DNA of 64,000 bases from Bacillota bacterium (GTDB taxonomy: Bacteria > Bacillota > Clostridia > Lachnospirales > Lachnospiraceae): NCBI GenBank assembly GCA_023408815.1, contig JAEYJO010000010.1:1-64000 (forward strand), written 5' to 3'. Each line of letters begins with the position of its first letter. Position 1 is the first letter of the stretch. Under the pieces are notes generated by a model that saw only the letters and a program-made list of their open reading frames with translations, ran no database searches and was not told where the DNA came from. The translations under genes were made by a program, and so were the position numbers. This document shows, in pieces, positions 35,369 to 43,900 of this stretch.

Positions 35369-35428
35369 TGTTTACCGAAACAAGCGAAAAGATGATTTTA
35401 TCATATCAATATACGCATATTGGGTCAA
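35369..35428 (-). promoter_or_regulatory. Sigma-A promoter of the arabinoside operon with downstream operator candidate
   Basis: On the minus strand TTGACC (35428-35423), a 17-base spacer and TATGAT (35405-35400). It overlaps the region just past the end of the GH42 gene. About 10-25 bases after the expected start lies TGTTTACCGAAACA (35369-35382), a perfect TGTTT/AAACA dyad that includes the 12 bases shared with the binding-protein leader. A roadblock-type repressor site is plausible. It does not fit the CcpA cre consensus. Confidence 0.65.
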
Positions 35429-35431
35429 GGA

Positions 35432-37441
35432 TCATTTTTCATGAATAACAATGCAAACATCGTACTGCTTCATCATATCCTCTCCCGAAAGAATTCTTTT
35501 ACTTAATACATCCTGCTTCCCTACGAAAAATTCCGGTACCGGCTTCGTCTCCTTGTGGAAGTTCATAATAAAGCATATGTATTGTGTCTGCGTCTGCCTG
35601 ATCGTTACCTCTACCTCAGGGGATATGCCAAATACGGATTTTACCCCTGCCTCGCTCGTAACAATATCCATTACCTTGGATAACGCAGCCTCCTCCAAAA
35701 CAGTTCCTATATAAAAAGTCTGTCCCTTTCCAAAGCTGTTTCTAGTAACTGCGGGCATTCCTGCATAGAAATTACTTGAATAATCCGCAATGCTTTCCGC
35801 ACCCTCTGTATGAATGATATCACACAACATCTCACAGTTTGATGTTGTACCATCCGTAAATATGATATCATTGGACTGCTCAGGATCCAAAGCATCAATT
35901 TCCTCAACCCAAATACCCGAAAGCTCTCTGAACGGCCCCGGATATCCTCCAAGATATACATTATCCGATTGATCAACGATACCGCTCATAAACCCGGTTA
36001 CAAGAATTCCTCCACGTTGTATATATTCTTCAAGATTTCTGGCAACCCCCTCCTTTACCATGTAAAGCACCGGTGCCACTACTATCTGATATTTATTAAA
36101 ATCGGCATCGATTGATATCATATCAGCAGAAATATTCTTGTTATAGAAGTAACGGTAATATTGATGAATCTGGTCAACATATTTCAAATTCTTGTTCGGA
36201 CCGCTGGTGTATTCCAGTGCCCAGTAATTATCCCAGTCAAACAGGATTCCCACTGATGAGGCGGTATCAGCTCCTATTATCTTACCGCCTAGCTCCTCTA
36301 GCTCTCTGCCCAGCTGCGTCACCTCACGAAATACCCGTGTATTCTCGCTGCCTACATGACCAATAACCGCACCATGGAATTTCTCACACGCTCCCACCGA
36401 ACGTCTGAGTTGGAAAAATTGTATAGTATCCCCTCCGTGTGCAATGGTCTGATAGCTTTGTGCACGCATTTGTCCCGGTTTTTTCAGTGAATTATACTCC
36501 TGCCAGTTTTGCTGGCTTGGCGTCTGTTCCATCAGCATAAAAGGCTTTTCCTTCAATCCCCTCATCAAATCATGACACATAGCGGTATAGCTCCATGGTG
36601 TATCATATCTGGGATAATTATCCCATGCCACAATATCCATTTCCTTTGCCCACTTAAAATAATCAAGGCCCTTATAGGTTCCCATAAGGTTTGTAGTAAT
36701 CAGCGCCTTTAGATTATGTTTTCTTATGATATCCCGTTCCATTTTATAATTACCCAGCATACTGTCAGAATTGAACCTGCGGTAGTCAATAGATATACCT
36801 GCAAATGCAGTTTTATCATCCCCAATTCCCTCGCTTAAGGCATTTGGCAATACAATCTCGTTCCAATCATACAGCGTATGACCCCAGAATTCCATACTCC
36901 ATGCCTTATTCACTGCCTCAATGGTTTTATACTTCTGCTTCAGCCAGAAGCGGAAGGCCTTCTCGCAATTATCACAATAGCATTCTCCTCCATATTCATT
37001 ATTGACATGCCAGCAGATAATCTTTTCATTGCTTCCATACCGTATTGCCAGCTTTTCCACTAGTGCTGCTGCATATTTCTGATATACCGGACTGTTTGGA
37101 CATGCATTGTGTCTTTGACCAAATCTGTGGTGCCTCCCTTCATAATCCGTGCGTGCCACCTCTGTATACCGGCTTACCATCCATGCAGGCAGTGCTGCCG
37201 TGGAGGTTGCCATTACAATATCATAATCATTCCTGCTGAGTATTTCTACTATTTCATCCAGCTCTTCAAAATGATACTCCTCTTCCGACGGCTGAAGCTT
37301 AGCCCATGAAAATACATTAATCGTAACACTGTTAATTCCTGCATGCCTGAACATCCTCATATCCTCATCCCAAACAGCCCACGGCCATTGGTTCGGATTA
37401 TAATCACCTCCATACAGCATTCTCTTAAAAGTTCTTTTCAT
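35432..37441 (-). CDS. Glycoside hydrolase family 42 beta-galactosidase
   Basis: A 669-residue enzyme starting MKRTFKRMLYGGDYNPNQWP, the typical GH42 N-terminus. The acid/base is E149 in WHVNNEYGG, the nucleophile is E305 in FMLMEQTPS, and C154, C156 and C159 suggest the structural zinc site; a trimerisation domain and a C-terminal domain follow. The ATG at 37441 is preferred over in-frame starts at 37453 and 37489 because AAGGAG stands about 13 bases before it and would overlap the others. No signal peptide: it acts on imported galactosides. It is the last gene of the operon that starts at the promoter near 43733, separated from the GH43-like gene by tandem stem-loops. Confidence 0.92.
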   Translation of the reverse strand: MKRTFKRMLYGGDYNPNQWPWAVWDEDMRMFRHAGINSVTINVFSWAKLQPSEEEYHFEELDEIVEILSRNDYDIVMATSTAALPAWMVSRYTEVARTDYEGRHHRFGQRHNACPNSPVYQKYAAALVEKLAIRYGSNEKIICWHVNNEYGGECYCDNCEKAFRFWLKQKYKTIEAVNKAWSMEFWGHTLYDWNEIVLPNALSEGIGDDKTAFAGISIDYRRFNSDSMLGNYKMERDIIRKHNLKALITTNLMGTYKGLDYFKWAKEMDIVAWDNYPRYDTPWSYTAMCHDLMRGLKEKPFMLMEQTPSQQNWQEYNSLKKPGQMRAQSYQTIAHGGDTIQFFQLRRSVGACEKFHGAVIGHVGSENTRVFREVTQLGRELEELGGKIIGADTASSVGILFDWDNYWALEYTSGPNKNLKYVDQIHQYYRYFYNKNISADMISIDADFNKYQIVVAPVLYMVKEGVARNLEEYIQRGGILVTGFMSGIVDQSDNVYLGGYPGPFRELSGIWVEEIDALDPEQSNDIIFTDGTTSNCEMLCDIIHTEGAESIADYSSNFYAGMPAVTRNSFGKGQTFYIGTVLEEAALSKVMDIVTSEAGVKSVFGISPEVEVTIRQTQTQYICFIMNFHKETKPVPEFFVGKQDVLSKRILSGEDMMKQYDVCIVIHEK

Positions 37442-37470
37442 ATTTATACCCATGCTCCTTCCAAAGTCTG

Positions 37471-37524
37471 GAGATTTTGTGCATAGCACAAATCTCTGGT
37501 TGAAAGAATGTAATTCTTTTAACC
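37471..37524 (-). promoter_or_regulatory. Two tandem stem-loops before the GH42 gene
   Basis: On the minus strand GGTTAAAAGAAT / ATTCTTTCAACC (37524-37498, 3-base loop) is followed directly by GAGATTTGTGC / GCACAAAATCTC (37496-37471, 3-base loop, one bulged base). There is no T-run. They may stabilise or process the mRNA between GH43-like and GH42 genes. The rest of the 37442-37571 spacer shows nothing else clear. Confidence 0.6.
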
Positions 37525-37571
37525 TTTCTCCTGTCTATGCGTTCTTACAAACCCAAAGTATATAGTCGGTT

Positions 37572-38525
37572 TTAAACTTTATTTTTCATTTCATATTTTC
37601 CACTGATTACATCAATATAAATTTCTTCACAGGGAATCAACTTCACACTCCTATCACTGCCAAAAGAAAGCGGATACCAAACATATCGTGAATTATGATA
37701 TTGTGTACCATCCCATCTATCTCCTACATATATATATGTAGTTTCCTCTGTTCCTTCAATTGTAAGAATAAATGCCGGCTGCGAATGGTATGTTGTACGG
37801 TTTCCAATTTCTGTCAGATATCCAAAACCGTTTTTTATATTATTTGTTTTCGCATATTTACATTGATTCGGCGCCCAACCCGTACAAAATGAAGACAAAA
37901 TATAATACAATCCACCATTCTTAACCATTGCAGGTGCTTCCCGGTATTCTCCCTGCCAGAATCTTCCTTCTATTCTTTCCACATTCATATAATCATCCTG
38001 CAGCAAATACATATGCATATCTGCATTATCTCTGGAGGCAGAGAGAAAATATGCCTGACCGTCATTGTCCTGAAATAAGGTACAGTCTCTGGACATATAG
38101 CCATAAGGTCTGAAGCTTCCATAATAGATAAAGTCGCCAGCCGGAGTATCACATACTGCAATGGCAGCAGCCGCACAGTTATAGTCCATCCCATTTTCAT
38201 AGTGCATCCACATTACAAATTTTTCGGTTTTCTTGTTATACAATACTTTAGGCCTTTCAATATTCACTTTCCCTCCGGATTTGTTCCTGAGTGATAAATC
38301 CGCTCTTACCCGCGTTTCAGCAACGTGTGAAGCCGCAGTCAGGACATTGTTTTCAAATGTCCAATTTATCAGATCTTTCGAAGAATAGCAGCTTACATAA
38401 ATGTCCTCCGTACGATTCTCGCCGTACCAGAAAAAGTAATCCTCCCATTTTATTATGCAGCCACCATGTGCATGAATTGTGCTGCCTTTATTATCCTTCC
38501 AAATCTCACCATTAATCATATTCAT
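37572..38525 (-). CDS. Glycoside hydrolase family 43-like enzyme (galactan-exo-hydrolase type)
   Basis: A 317-residue protein with a five-bladed beta-propeller pattern. It begins MNMINGEIWKDNKGSTIHAHGG; the HAHGG...WYGENR block is characteristic of the GH43 subfamilies that include exo-beta-1,3-galactanases. Further blocks are NIERPKVLYNKKTEKFVMWMH, SRDCTLFQDNDGQAYFLSAS and EAPAMVKNGGLYYILSSFCTGW, with the acidic residues expected in this fold. Start: ATG at 38525 (4 bases after GGAGG) or at 38519 (10 bases). It overlaps the end of the binding-protein gene. With the GH42 gene next to it, it suggests breakdown of type II arabinogalactan side chains. Subfamily assignment is by memory of motifs. 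Confidence 0.75.
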   Translation of the reverse strand: MNMINGEIWKDNKGSTIHAHGGCIIKWEDYFFWYGENRTEDIYVSCYSSKDLINWTFENNVLTAASHVAETRVRADLSLRNKSGGKVNIERPKVLYNKKTEKFVMWMHYENGMDYNCAAAAIAVCDTPAGDFIYYGSFRPYGYMSRDCTLFQDNDGQAYFLSASRDNADMHMYLLQDDYMNVERIEGRFWQGEYREAPAMVKNGGLYYILSSFCTGWAPNQCKYAKTNNIKNGFGYLTEIGNRTTYHSQPAFILTIEGTEETTYIYVGDRWDGTQYHNSRYVWYPLSFGSDRSVKLIPCEEIYIDVISGKYEMKNKV

Positions 38526-40074
38526 TATCCCTCCATGCCCGGTTATAAAGTTCATACAGCTGTTCTGCTCCCCTGCTGCTGCACTCAGCCACAAATGCTC
38601 CCCAGTTATCAAAGGACTCGACCCCCGTGATAAATTTGCTTGTCATCTGGTTAACATATTCGTTTAAGACTGTTGCATATAGGGCTTCTATCTTCGCCTC
38701 CTCTTTCGAAAGAACAATATTTGATATGGAAGGCGGAAATATTTCGTTTTTAACTTGTTTAATGTTTACTGCCGCAATATCGGGAGACATATTTGCTGCC
38801 TTTTCATACTCATAAGGATAGATAAAGGTAAAGCAGTTATTTGCCACACCGTAATCCTTAATCGGCTCCAGCGTTCCCTCCGGATTACTGGCTGTCAATA
38901 CCTGTTCACGCAATACCTTTGTTCCATCAGGCTGTATATCATATGTTTCACCCTCAACTCCCCAGGTAAACAAATCGATTCCCTCTTCTGAATACATCCA
39001 ATCAAGCCAGCGGATCAGCTGGAGAAAATAATCTTTATTTTTTGTGGCTGCAGATATTACCATAGTTTGTGACGAATTATTCAGGCGGTAAGACCATGTT
39101 CCTGCCGGTCCCTCCAAAGAATATAGTGCCTCCCACTTCGCATCTGTTTCACCGGCCTCAATCAACGCCCTTTCGGCATCTTTAGGTCCGCTTGGCCAGT
39201 CAGCCATCAAAATAAAGGATTTTCCTGTAGACGCAAGGTCCTGATACATTTCTGAACTATAGGTCAGGTATTCCTGATGTAGCAGTTTTTCCTTATAAAG
39301 CCCGGCTACGTATTCCAGCATATCCTTGTATTCAGGACTTATCGGCGCATAAATCCACTCTTTACTCGTCTCATCAAAGAAAAACTGGCTTGGTCCGCTC
39401 CCCCACCCCGCCGCTGTTCCAAAGGCCGGTGAAATCATATCAAAAAGATTACCGTTTCCGAACAAAACATTAATCGGATATACATCTGGATACTCTGCCT
39501 TCAATATCTTTGCTGCCTCATAAAGCTCCTCATAGGTTTCGGGAACCGGAATATTATATTTATCAAAAATATCCCGCCGAATAAATATATATTTAGACGG
39601 ATTCTTTATTTCTTTTATATTAACAGGCAGCTGGTATATCTTTCCGTCTGCCTGTGTTGCATTATCCAAAATATATTGAAGATTATTATCTTTTATAAAC
39701 TTTGTAAAATTTGGCATCTGGTCGAAATAGTCACTAATCGGCAAAAGCGCCCCGCTTAGGGCCTGCGTAACAGACGGCTTTGTCTTACTGATCAAATCAG
39801 GCATGTCCTCTCCCGTATTTATAACCAGCTGGCTTCTTGTATCATAATCCGAATCCGGAATTGCTGTAACATCTAAAGTCACATTCGTCAGCTTCCTCAT
39901 TTTTTCAAGAGACTTATAGCCTGCATTGAATTCTCCTGAATACATAAATGAAAAAGTAACCGGAGTATCTGACACCGCATTATAAACTTTCTCCTCACCA
40001 CACCCCGGAAGTCCCAATATGATTACGCATATTATAATTAATCGAATTCGTATACCGACCATTCTTCTCATCAT
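38512..40074 (-). CDS. Extracellular sugar-binding lipoprotein, second of two in the operon
   Basis: A 520-residue solute-binding protein with a lipobox LPGC (C25) of the large LipO/YtcQ-type family that serves oligosaccharide transporters. Visible blocks are GEDMPDLISK, DGKIYQLPVN, IFIRRDIFDKYNIPVPETYEE and LIRWLDWMYSEEGIDLFTWG. It differs strongly from the neighbouring binding protein, so the two are not recent duplicates. It is followed directly by the overlapping GH43-like gene. It may present a different glycan to the same permease pair. Confidence 0.9.
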   Translation of the reverse strand: MMRRMVGIRIRLIIICVIILGLPGCGEEKVYNAVSDTPVTFSFMYSGEFNAGYKSLEKMRKLTNVTLDVTAIPDSDYDTRSQLVINTGEDMPDLISKTKPSVTQALSGALLPISDYFDQMPNFTKFIKDNNLQYILDNATQADGKIYQLPVNIKEIKNPSKYIFIRRDIFDKYNIPVPETYEELYEAAKILKAEYPDVYPINVLFGNGNLFDMISPAFGTAAGWGSGPSQFFFDETSKEWIYAPISPEYKDMLEYVAGLYKEKLLHQEYLTYSSEMYQDLASTGKSFILMADWPSGPKDAERALIEAGETDAKWEALYSLEGPAGTWSYRLNNSSQTMVISAATKNKDYFLQLIRWLDWMYSEEGIDLFTWGVEGETYDIQPDGTKVLREQVLTASNPEGTLEPIKDYGVANNCFTFIYPYEYEKAANMSPDIAAVNIKQVKNEIFPPSISNIVLSKEEAKIEALYATVLNEYVNQMTSKFITGVESFDNWGAFVAECSSRGAEQLYELYNRAWRDNEYD

Positions 40075-40189
40075 AAATATTCCCTCTCCTTTATTCCTCC
40101 CCCGCTTTATTCCAAATATAGATTATCATATACTACTGCACTTTAACAGCATCAAAGGACTTCCGGAGAGGGCTGTATCCTGATTATTG

Positions 40190-41860
40190 TTACTGGTTCA
40201 GGCTCTGATACCACTCATTCACTTCTTTTGTTATCTGTTCGCCGCCGCCGACATTCCAATCTTCCACAAACTGATCAAAAGAATCAATCGGTGCATTCCC
40301 GTAAATAATGTTGATATATGTCTGTTTCTCCAAAGTCTGGAGTTGCTCCCATACGCTCTTCATTGTTTCTGTCGGTTCGCCATTAAACAAATTGGGAATC
40401 TGACTGTCTTTCTGACTGTTAGCTATCACATATCCATCAAATTGCACCGGATCCGTTTCTAAAGTCGCCGCTGCTTTAATCTGAGCTCCTGTTTCATCGA
40501 CATGCCCGTCAAGCACCTCCTGATATGCCGACATTCTGTCGATATTAGGCTGATTTTTTGTAACAAGTGTTTTTGATGGATTAAATGCATCTGTAATCGG
40601 AGGGTCAAATAATTTCGAATCAAATACTACCGAACTGTCACTAAGTACATCGTAATCATAACCTTCAATATATCCCAGCTTAAAGTCACCGGTACCAAAA
40701 GCGATATCATACAGCCAGTCATAGTATTGGAAGAAAGATTCCATATTGTCAAAATCTTTATTAAACATAAGATATCCGTCATTGGTATTTGCCGACTGGT
40801 ATGTCATCTCTCCGTCTGCCTGCGTAATAACAGGATAGCATTTGATAACAGCATCGGGCTGGACGGTGACAACATCTTTCACTGAATCCACCGCCCAGGG
40901 GCGCCCCATGAACATACCGGCTTTTCCTTCCGTAAACTGATTCATCGCATCCCATGCACCTGTGGCGGCGGCCTCCTGAAATATCCATCCGTTTTTATGC
41001 CACTGTGCCATTTTTTCAAGAGCGTCCTTATTTCTCAAATCAATCGAACCATATGCAAGGTTTCCATTTCCGTCGGCCTGCCATGTGCCGGGAAGCATTT
41101 TTCCGGTAAATGCCGAGAAGATCATAACAGGGTCCGCTACCCATCCTGAATTCATAACATTATCTCCCTGATATGTAAATCCATAGGTATCCTTCTTCCC
41201 GTTTCCATCAGGGTCATCTTCGGTAAATGCCTTTATAACTGCTTCAAATTCTTCAATATTTGTAGGAGCCTCCAGTCCCAGCTTATCAAGCCAATCCTGA
41301 CGTATGATCAGCACCTGAGTATCATCAAGGACCGGACAGTTTGCTATTCCGTATGTTTTCCCGTCCTTCATGATCGGATAGAACGTCTGCGGGTAATTAT
41401 CATAAATTTCCTTTATTCTTTCCGGCATGTATTTCTCAATATCCTCGTCTATGGCCTTTACCTGTCCCGATTCAATCATGTCGGCAATCATTTGGGTAGA
41501 ATAAACAGGAAATACATCGGGAAGTTCTTCGGCACCAGTCAGTGCCAGTCTTAGCTTCGTGTCATAATTTTCCGAGTCTCCTCCAAGAAGAATGGTCTCG
41601 ACCTTAATGCCAAGCTTCTCTTCTGTAAGCCGTGTCATAGGATTATTGTTCAAATCATCATTTCCTTCATATCTTCCTGCATTTTCATCAAGCTGCTTGG
41701 CAATTGTTATTGTAACCGATCCGTCTTCTCTCGAAGGCGGAGTCTCTGTTCCTGTTGCTGTCTCAGCCCCTCCGCCTTCACCGTCAGATACGCTACTGCC
41801 ACAGCCGCCTAACAATAAGGCTGAGGTGAGTAACACCGCAATCATTTTTTTCCTTTTCAT
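40190..41860 (-). CDS. Extracellular sugar-binding lipoprotein, first of two in the operon
   Basis: A 556-residue solute-binding protein with a lipobox LGGC (C20) and a Gly/Glu/Thr-rich linker. Blocks include TGAEELPDVFPV, DGKTYGIANCPVLDDTQVLIIRQDWLDKLGL, FTEDDPDGNGKKDTYGFTY and YDWLYDIAFGTGDF, typical of LipO-type proteins. It lies 29 bases downstream of the YtcP/LplC-type permease gene, the standard position for the binding protein of this transporter class. The 115-base spacer to the next gene contains no strong terminator. Confidence 0.92.
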   Translation of the reverse strand: MKRKKMIAVLLTSALLLGGCGSSVSDGEGGGAETATGTETPPSREDGSVTITIAKQLDENAGRYEGNDDLNNNPMTRLTEEKLGIKVETILLGGDSENYDTKLRLALTGAEELPDVFPVYSTQMIADMIESGQVKAIDEDIEKYMPERIKEIYDNYPQTFYPIMKDGKTYGIANCPVLDDTQVLIIRQDWLDKLGLEAPTNIEEFEAVIKAFTEDDPDGNGKKDTYGFTYQGDNVMNSGWVADPVMIFSAFTGKMLPGTWQADGNGNLAYGSIDLRNKDALEKMAQWHKNGWIFQEAAATGAWDAMNQFTEGKAGMFMGRPWAVDSVKDVVTVQPDAVIKCYPVITQADGEMTYQSANTNDGYLMFNKDFDNMESFFQYYDWLYDIAFGTGDFKLGYIEGYDYDVLSDSSVVFDSKLFDPPITDAFNPSKTLVTKNQPNIDRMSAYQEVLDGHVDETGAQIKAAATLETDPVQFDGYVIANSQKDSQIPNLFNGEPTETMKSVWEQLQTLEKQTYINIIYGNAPIDSFDQFVEDWNVGGGEQITKEVNEWYQSLNQ

Positions 41861-41888
41861 TTCTCTTCCTCCTTTAAATTCAATTGGT

Positions 41889-42758
41889 TTATTCTTTAAC
41901 GGCTCCCACTACCATTCCCTTCACAAAGTATTTCTGCAAAAAAGGATATACACAAAGAATGGGAAGTGCACCGATAAATACCTGTGCCGCCTTTATCGTA
42001 CGCTCTGACAATGTATTAGCCGTTGTCGGATCCAGAGCAAGATCCTGCTTATTGTTCTGCGTAACGATTACCTGCAAAAACGATGCCAAAGGATAGTCCT
42101 TGGTATCCGACATGTACAGAATACCGGTAAACCATTCATTCCAATGTCCAACCATAATAAAAAGCGCTACAGTAGCCAGTCCGGCCTTAGAAAGGGGTAG
42201 ATATACTTTCCGAAACACCGTGAAAAAGCTTGCTCCGTCAATAAACGCCGCTTCTTCCAGTGCCTTAGGTATTGTTCGGAAGAAGTTCATCATCAGTATC
42301 ATGTTGTAGCAGCTGAATGCACCCGGAATAATGTAAACCAGAAAATTATTCTTTAGACCTAATGAAGTATTTACCATATAGGATGGAATAAGTCCTCCCC
42401 CAAATAGCATCGTAAAAACAAAAAACCACATAAGCGGAGTACGACCCTTAAAATCCTTTGAAAGTGCGTAGCTGGCCGGTGTGATTACCAGCATGCTAAG
42501 CATTGTTCCTATGGTCGTTCTTGCCAACGCAATGATCATAGAACGAATAAAATTCTTATTTGCAACTGTTTTTTCATAAGCAAGTGAAGTAAAATCAATT
42601 GGCCAAAAGGTTACCTGTCCGCTGTTTGCCGCCGCCTTGCTCGATAACGATATAGCAAATAGGTTAATAAGCGGTAATATACACGATATGGCTGCTGTAA
42701 GAAGAAATATGGTATTAATTACCACGAATATTTTTCTGCTTGTAGAAATTTTTTGCAT
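41889..42758 (-). CDS. Carbohydrate ABC permease, YtcP/LplC type
   Basis: A 289-residue permease with six membrane helices. The EAA loop reads EEAAFIDGASFFTVFRKVYLPLSK, and the protein ends in the typical YPFLQKYFVKGMVVGAVKE of this subfamily. The ATG at 42758 is chosen for the AGGAGG seven bases upstream; the longer frame reaching back to 42806 would overlap the upstream gene. It pairs with the LplB-type permease ten bases upstream. A shared ATPase encoded elsewhere is required. Confidence 0.93.
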   Translation of the reverse strand: MQKISTSRKIFVVINTIFLLTAAISCILPLINLFAISLSSKAAANSGQVTFWPIDFTSLAYEKTVANKNFIRSMIIALARTTIGTMLSMLVITPASYALSKDFKGRTPLMWFFVFTMLFGGGLIPSYMVNTSLGLKNNFLVYIIPGAFSCYNMILMMNFFRTIPKALEEAAFIDGASFFTVFRKVYLPLSKAGLATVALFIMVGHWNEWFTGILYMSDTKDYPLASFLQVIVTQNNKQDLALDPTTANTLSERTIKAAQVFIGALPILCVYPFLQKYFVKGMVVGAVKE

Positions 42759-42768
42759 CCTTGTCCTC

Positions 42769-43698
42769 CTAGAAAATTCTATATCCGGCAGCTTTATATG
42801 CAACACGATATGATATGACAGTAAGTAGAAAGCCTATAGCCGATTTAAAAAGGCCGACCGCTGTACCAAAGCTGTATTGGCCGTTAACCAGCGACTGCCT
42901 GTATACATAGGTGTCAATGATATCCCCAGTGCTGTATGTCAGGGGCGAATAAAGATTAAATATCTGATCAAATCCCGCATTAAGAACATTGCCGAGACTA
43001 AGTGTAGCCATGACGATTATCATAGGCAAAATGGAGGGTAACGTAATATTCCATGTTTGTCTCATCCTGTTCGCACCATCTACTTTTGCTGCTTCGTACA
43101 GACTTTGGTCTACACCCGATATGGCGGCTAAATAAACAATCATACCAAAGCCAAATCCCTTCCATAAATCTGTTATAACTGCTATCTGCCTAAACATGGA
43201 CGCTTCCCCCAGGAAAAAAAACGAGTCATATCCAAGTCTTTGTATAAGCAGATTTACAATACCGTCAAGACCGAGAATGTCTCTCATCATCCCTGCGACT
43301 GTTACCCACGAAAGGAAATGAGGGAGATATACAAGTGTCTGTATTCCCTTTTTCAGGCCAACATGATGTACCTCATTTAATAACAGTGCCATTATAATAG
43401 GAATAATCAGCCCGAAAATAATTTTACTGACTGCAATGATAAGGGTATTGATAATGATCTGTACAGATTCTTTGTATGCGAATATCTGCCGGAAGTTATC
43501 AAGCCCCACCCATTCTGATTTCATTATGCCAAGCCATGGCTTGTAATTCTGAAAAGCCATTACTACACCTGCCATTGGCGCATAGTTGAAAATCAAGACC
43601 AAAATAATACTTGGCAACACTAAAATATACAAAGGCAAATTCTTTTTAAATTCCTGTGAAAATGTCCGCTTATTAGAACTCACTGCTTTTTTTTCCAT
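42769..43698 (-). CDS. Carbohydrate ABC permease, LplB type
   Basis: A 309-residue permease with six membrane helices. The conserved blocks are NYAPMAGVVMAFQNYKPWLG near the N-terminus, the EAA loop YEAAKVDGANRMRQTWNITLPSI and a C-terminal FKSAIGFLLTVISYRVAYKA. It is the first gene of the galactoside operon, behind a strong promoter and an array of direct repeats. AAGGAGG stands 13 bases before the ATG. Confidence 0.93.
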   Translation of the reverse strand: MEKKAVSSNKRTFSQEFKKNLPLYILVLPSIILVLIFNYAPMAGVVMAFQNYKPWLGIMKSEWVGLDNFRQIFAYKESVQIIINTLIIAVSKIIFGLIIPIIMALLLNEVHHVGLKKGIQTLVYLPHFLSWVTVAGMMRDILGLDGIVNLLIQRLGYDSFFFLGEASMFRQIAVITDLWKGFGFGMIVYLAAISGVDQSLYEAAKVDGANRMRQTWNITLPSILPMIIVMATLSLGNVLNAGFDQIFNLYSPLTYSTGDIIDTYVYRQSLVNGQYSFGTAVGLFKSAIGFLLTVISYRVAYKAAGYRIF

Positions 43699-43732
43699 TG
43701 TTGTTGCTCATCCTCCTTTTTAACTTTTCGTA

Positions 43733-43761
43733 ATTATAGCAAGTGTTTTTTTTCGCTTCAA
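43733..43761 (-). promoter_or_regulatory. Sigma-A promoter of the galactoside operon
   Basis: On the minus strand TTGAAG (43761-43756), a 17-base spacer and a perfect TATAAT (43738-43733), about 35 bases before the LplB-type start. Confidence 0.75.
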
Positions 43762-43783
43762 TTTTCATTAAGTTACTTTGTGT

Positions 43784-43885
43784 ACAATTTTCCACTTTTC
43801 GTCAGCATGCATTATTCTACTTTTATGCATTTTTCTCCATTTAATTTGTTTATTCTTCTGTTATATTGCATTTTTCTACTCTTTT
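43784..43885. repeat. Four direct repeats, probable AraC-type operators
   Basis: Four copies of a 16-18 base element with consensus GCATTNTTCTACTTTT begin at 43784 (ACAATTTTCCACTTTT), 43809 (GCATTATTCTACTTTT), 43827 (GCATTTTTCTCCATTT) and 43868 (GCATTTTTCTACTCTTTT). They lie between the divergent galactoside operon and the membrane AraC gene, upstream of the -35 of the operon, where an AraC activator would bind. Confidence 0.6.
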
Positions 43886-43900
43886 GAATAAGATAGTTTT

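Noticed and set aside
35369..35382. Catabolite repression (cre) site in the arabinoside operon leader
   Set aside because: TGTTTACCGAAACA is symmetric but does not fit the TGWAANCGNTNWCA consensus at several fixed positions.
43784..43885. CRISPR-like array
   Set aside because: The repeats are short, AT-rich, imperfect and irregularly spaced, with no cas genes; they fit operator sites.
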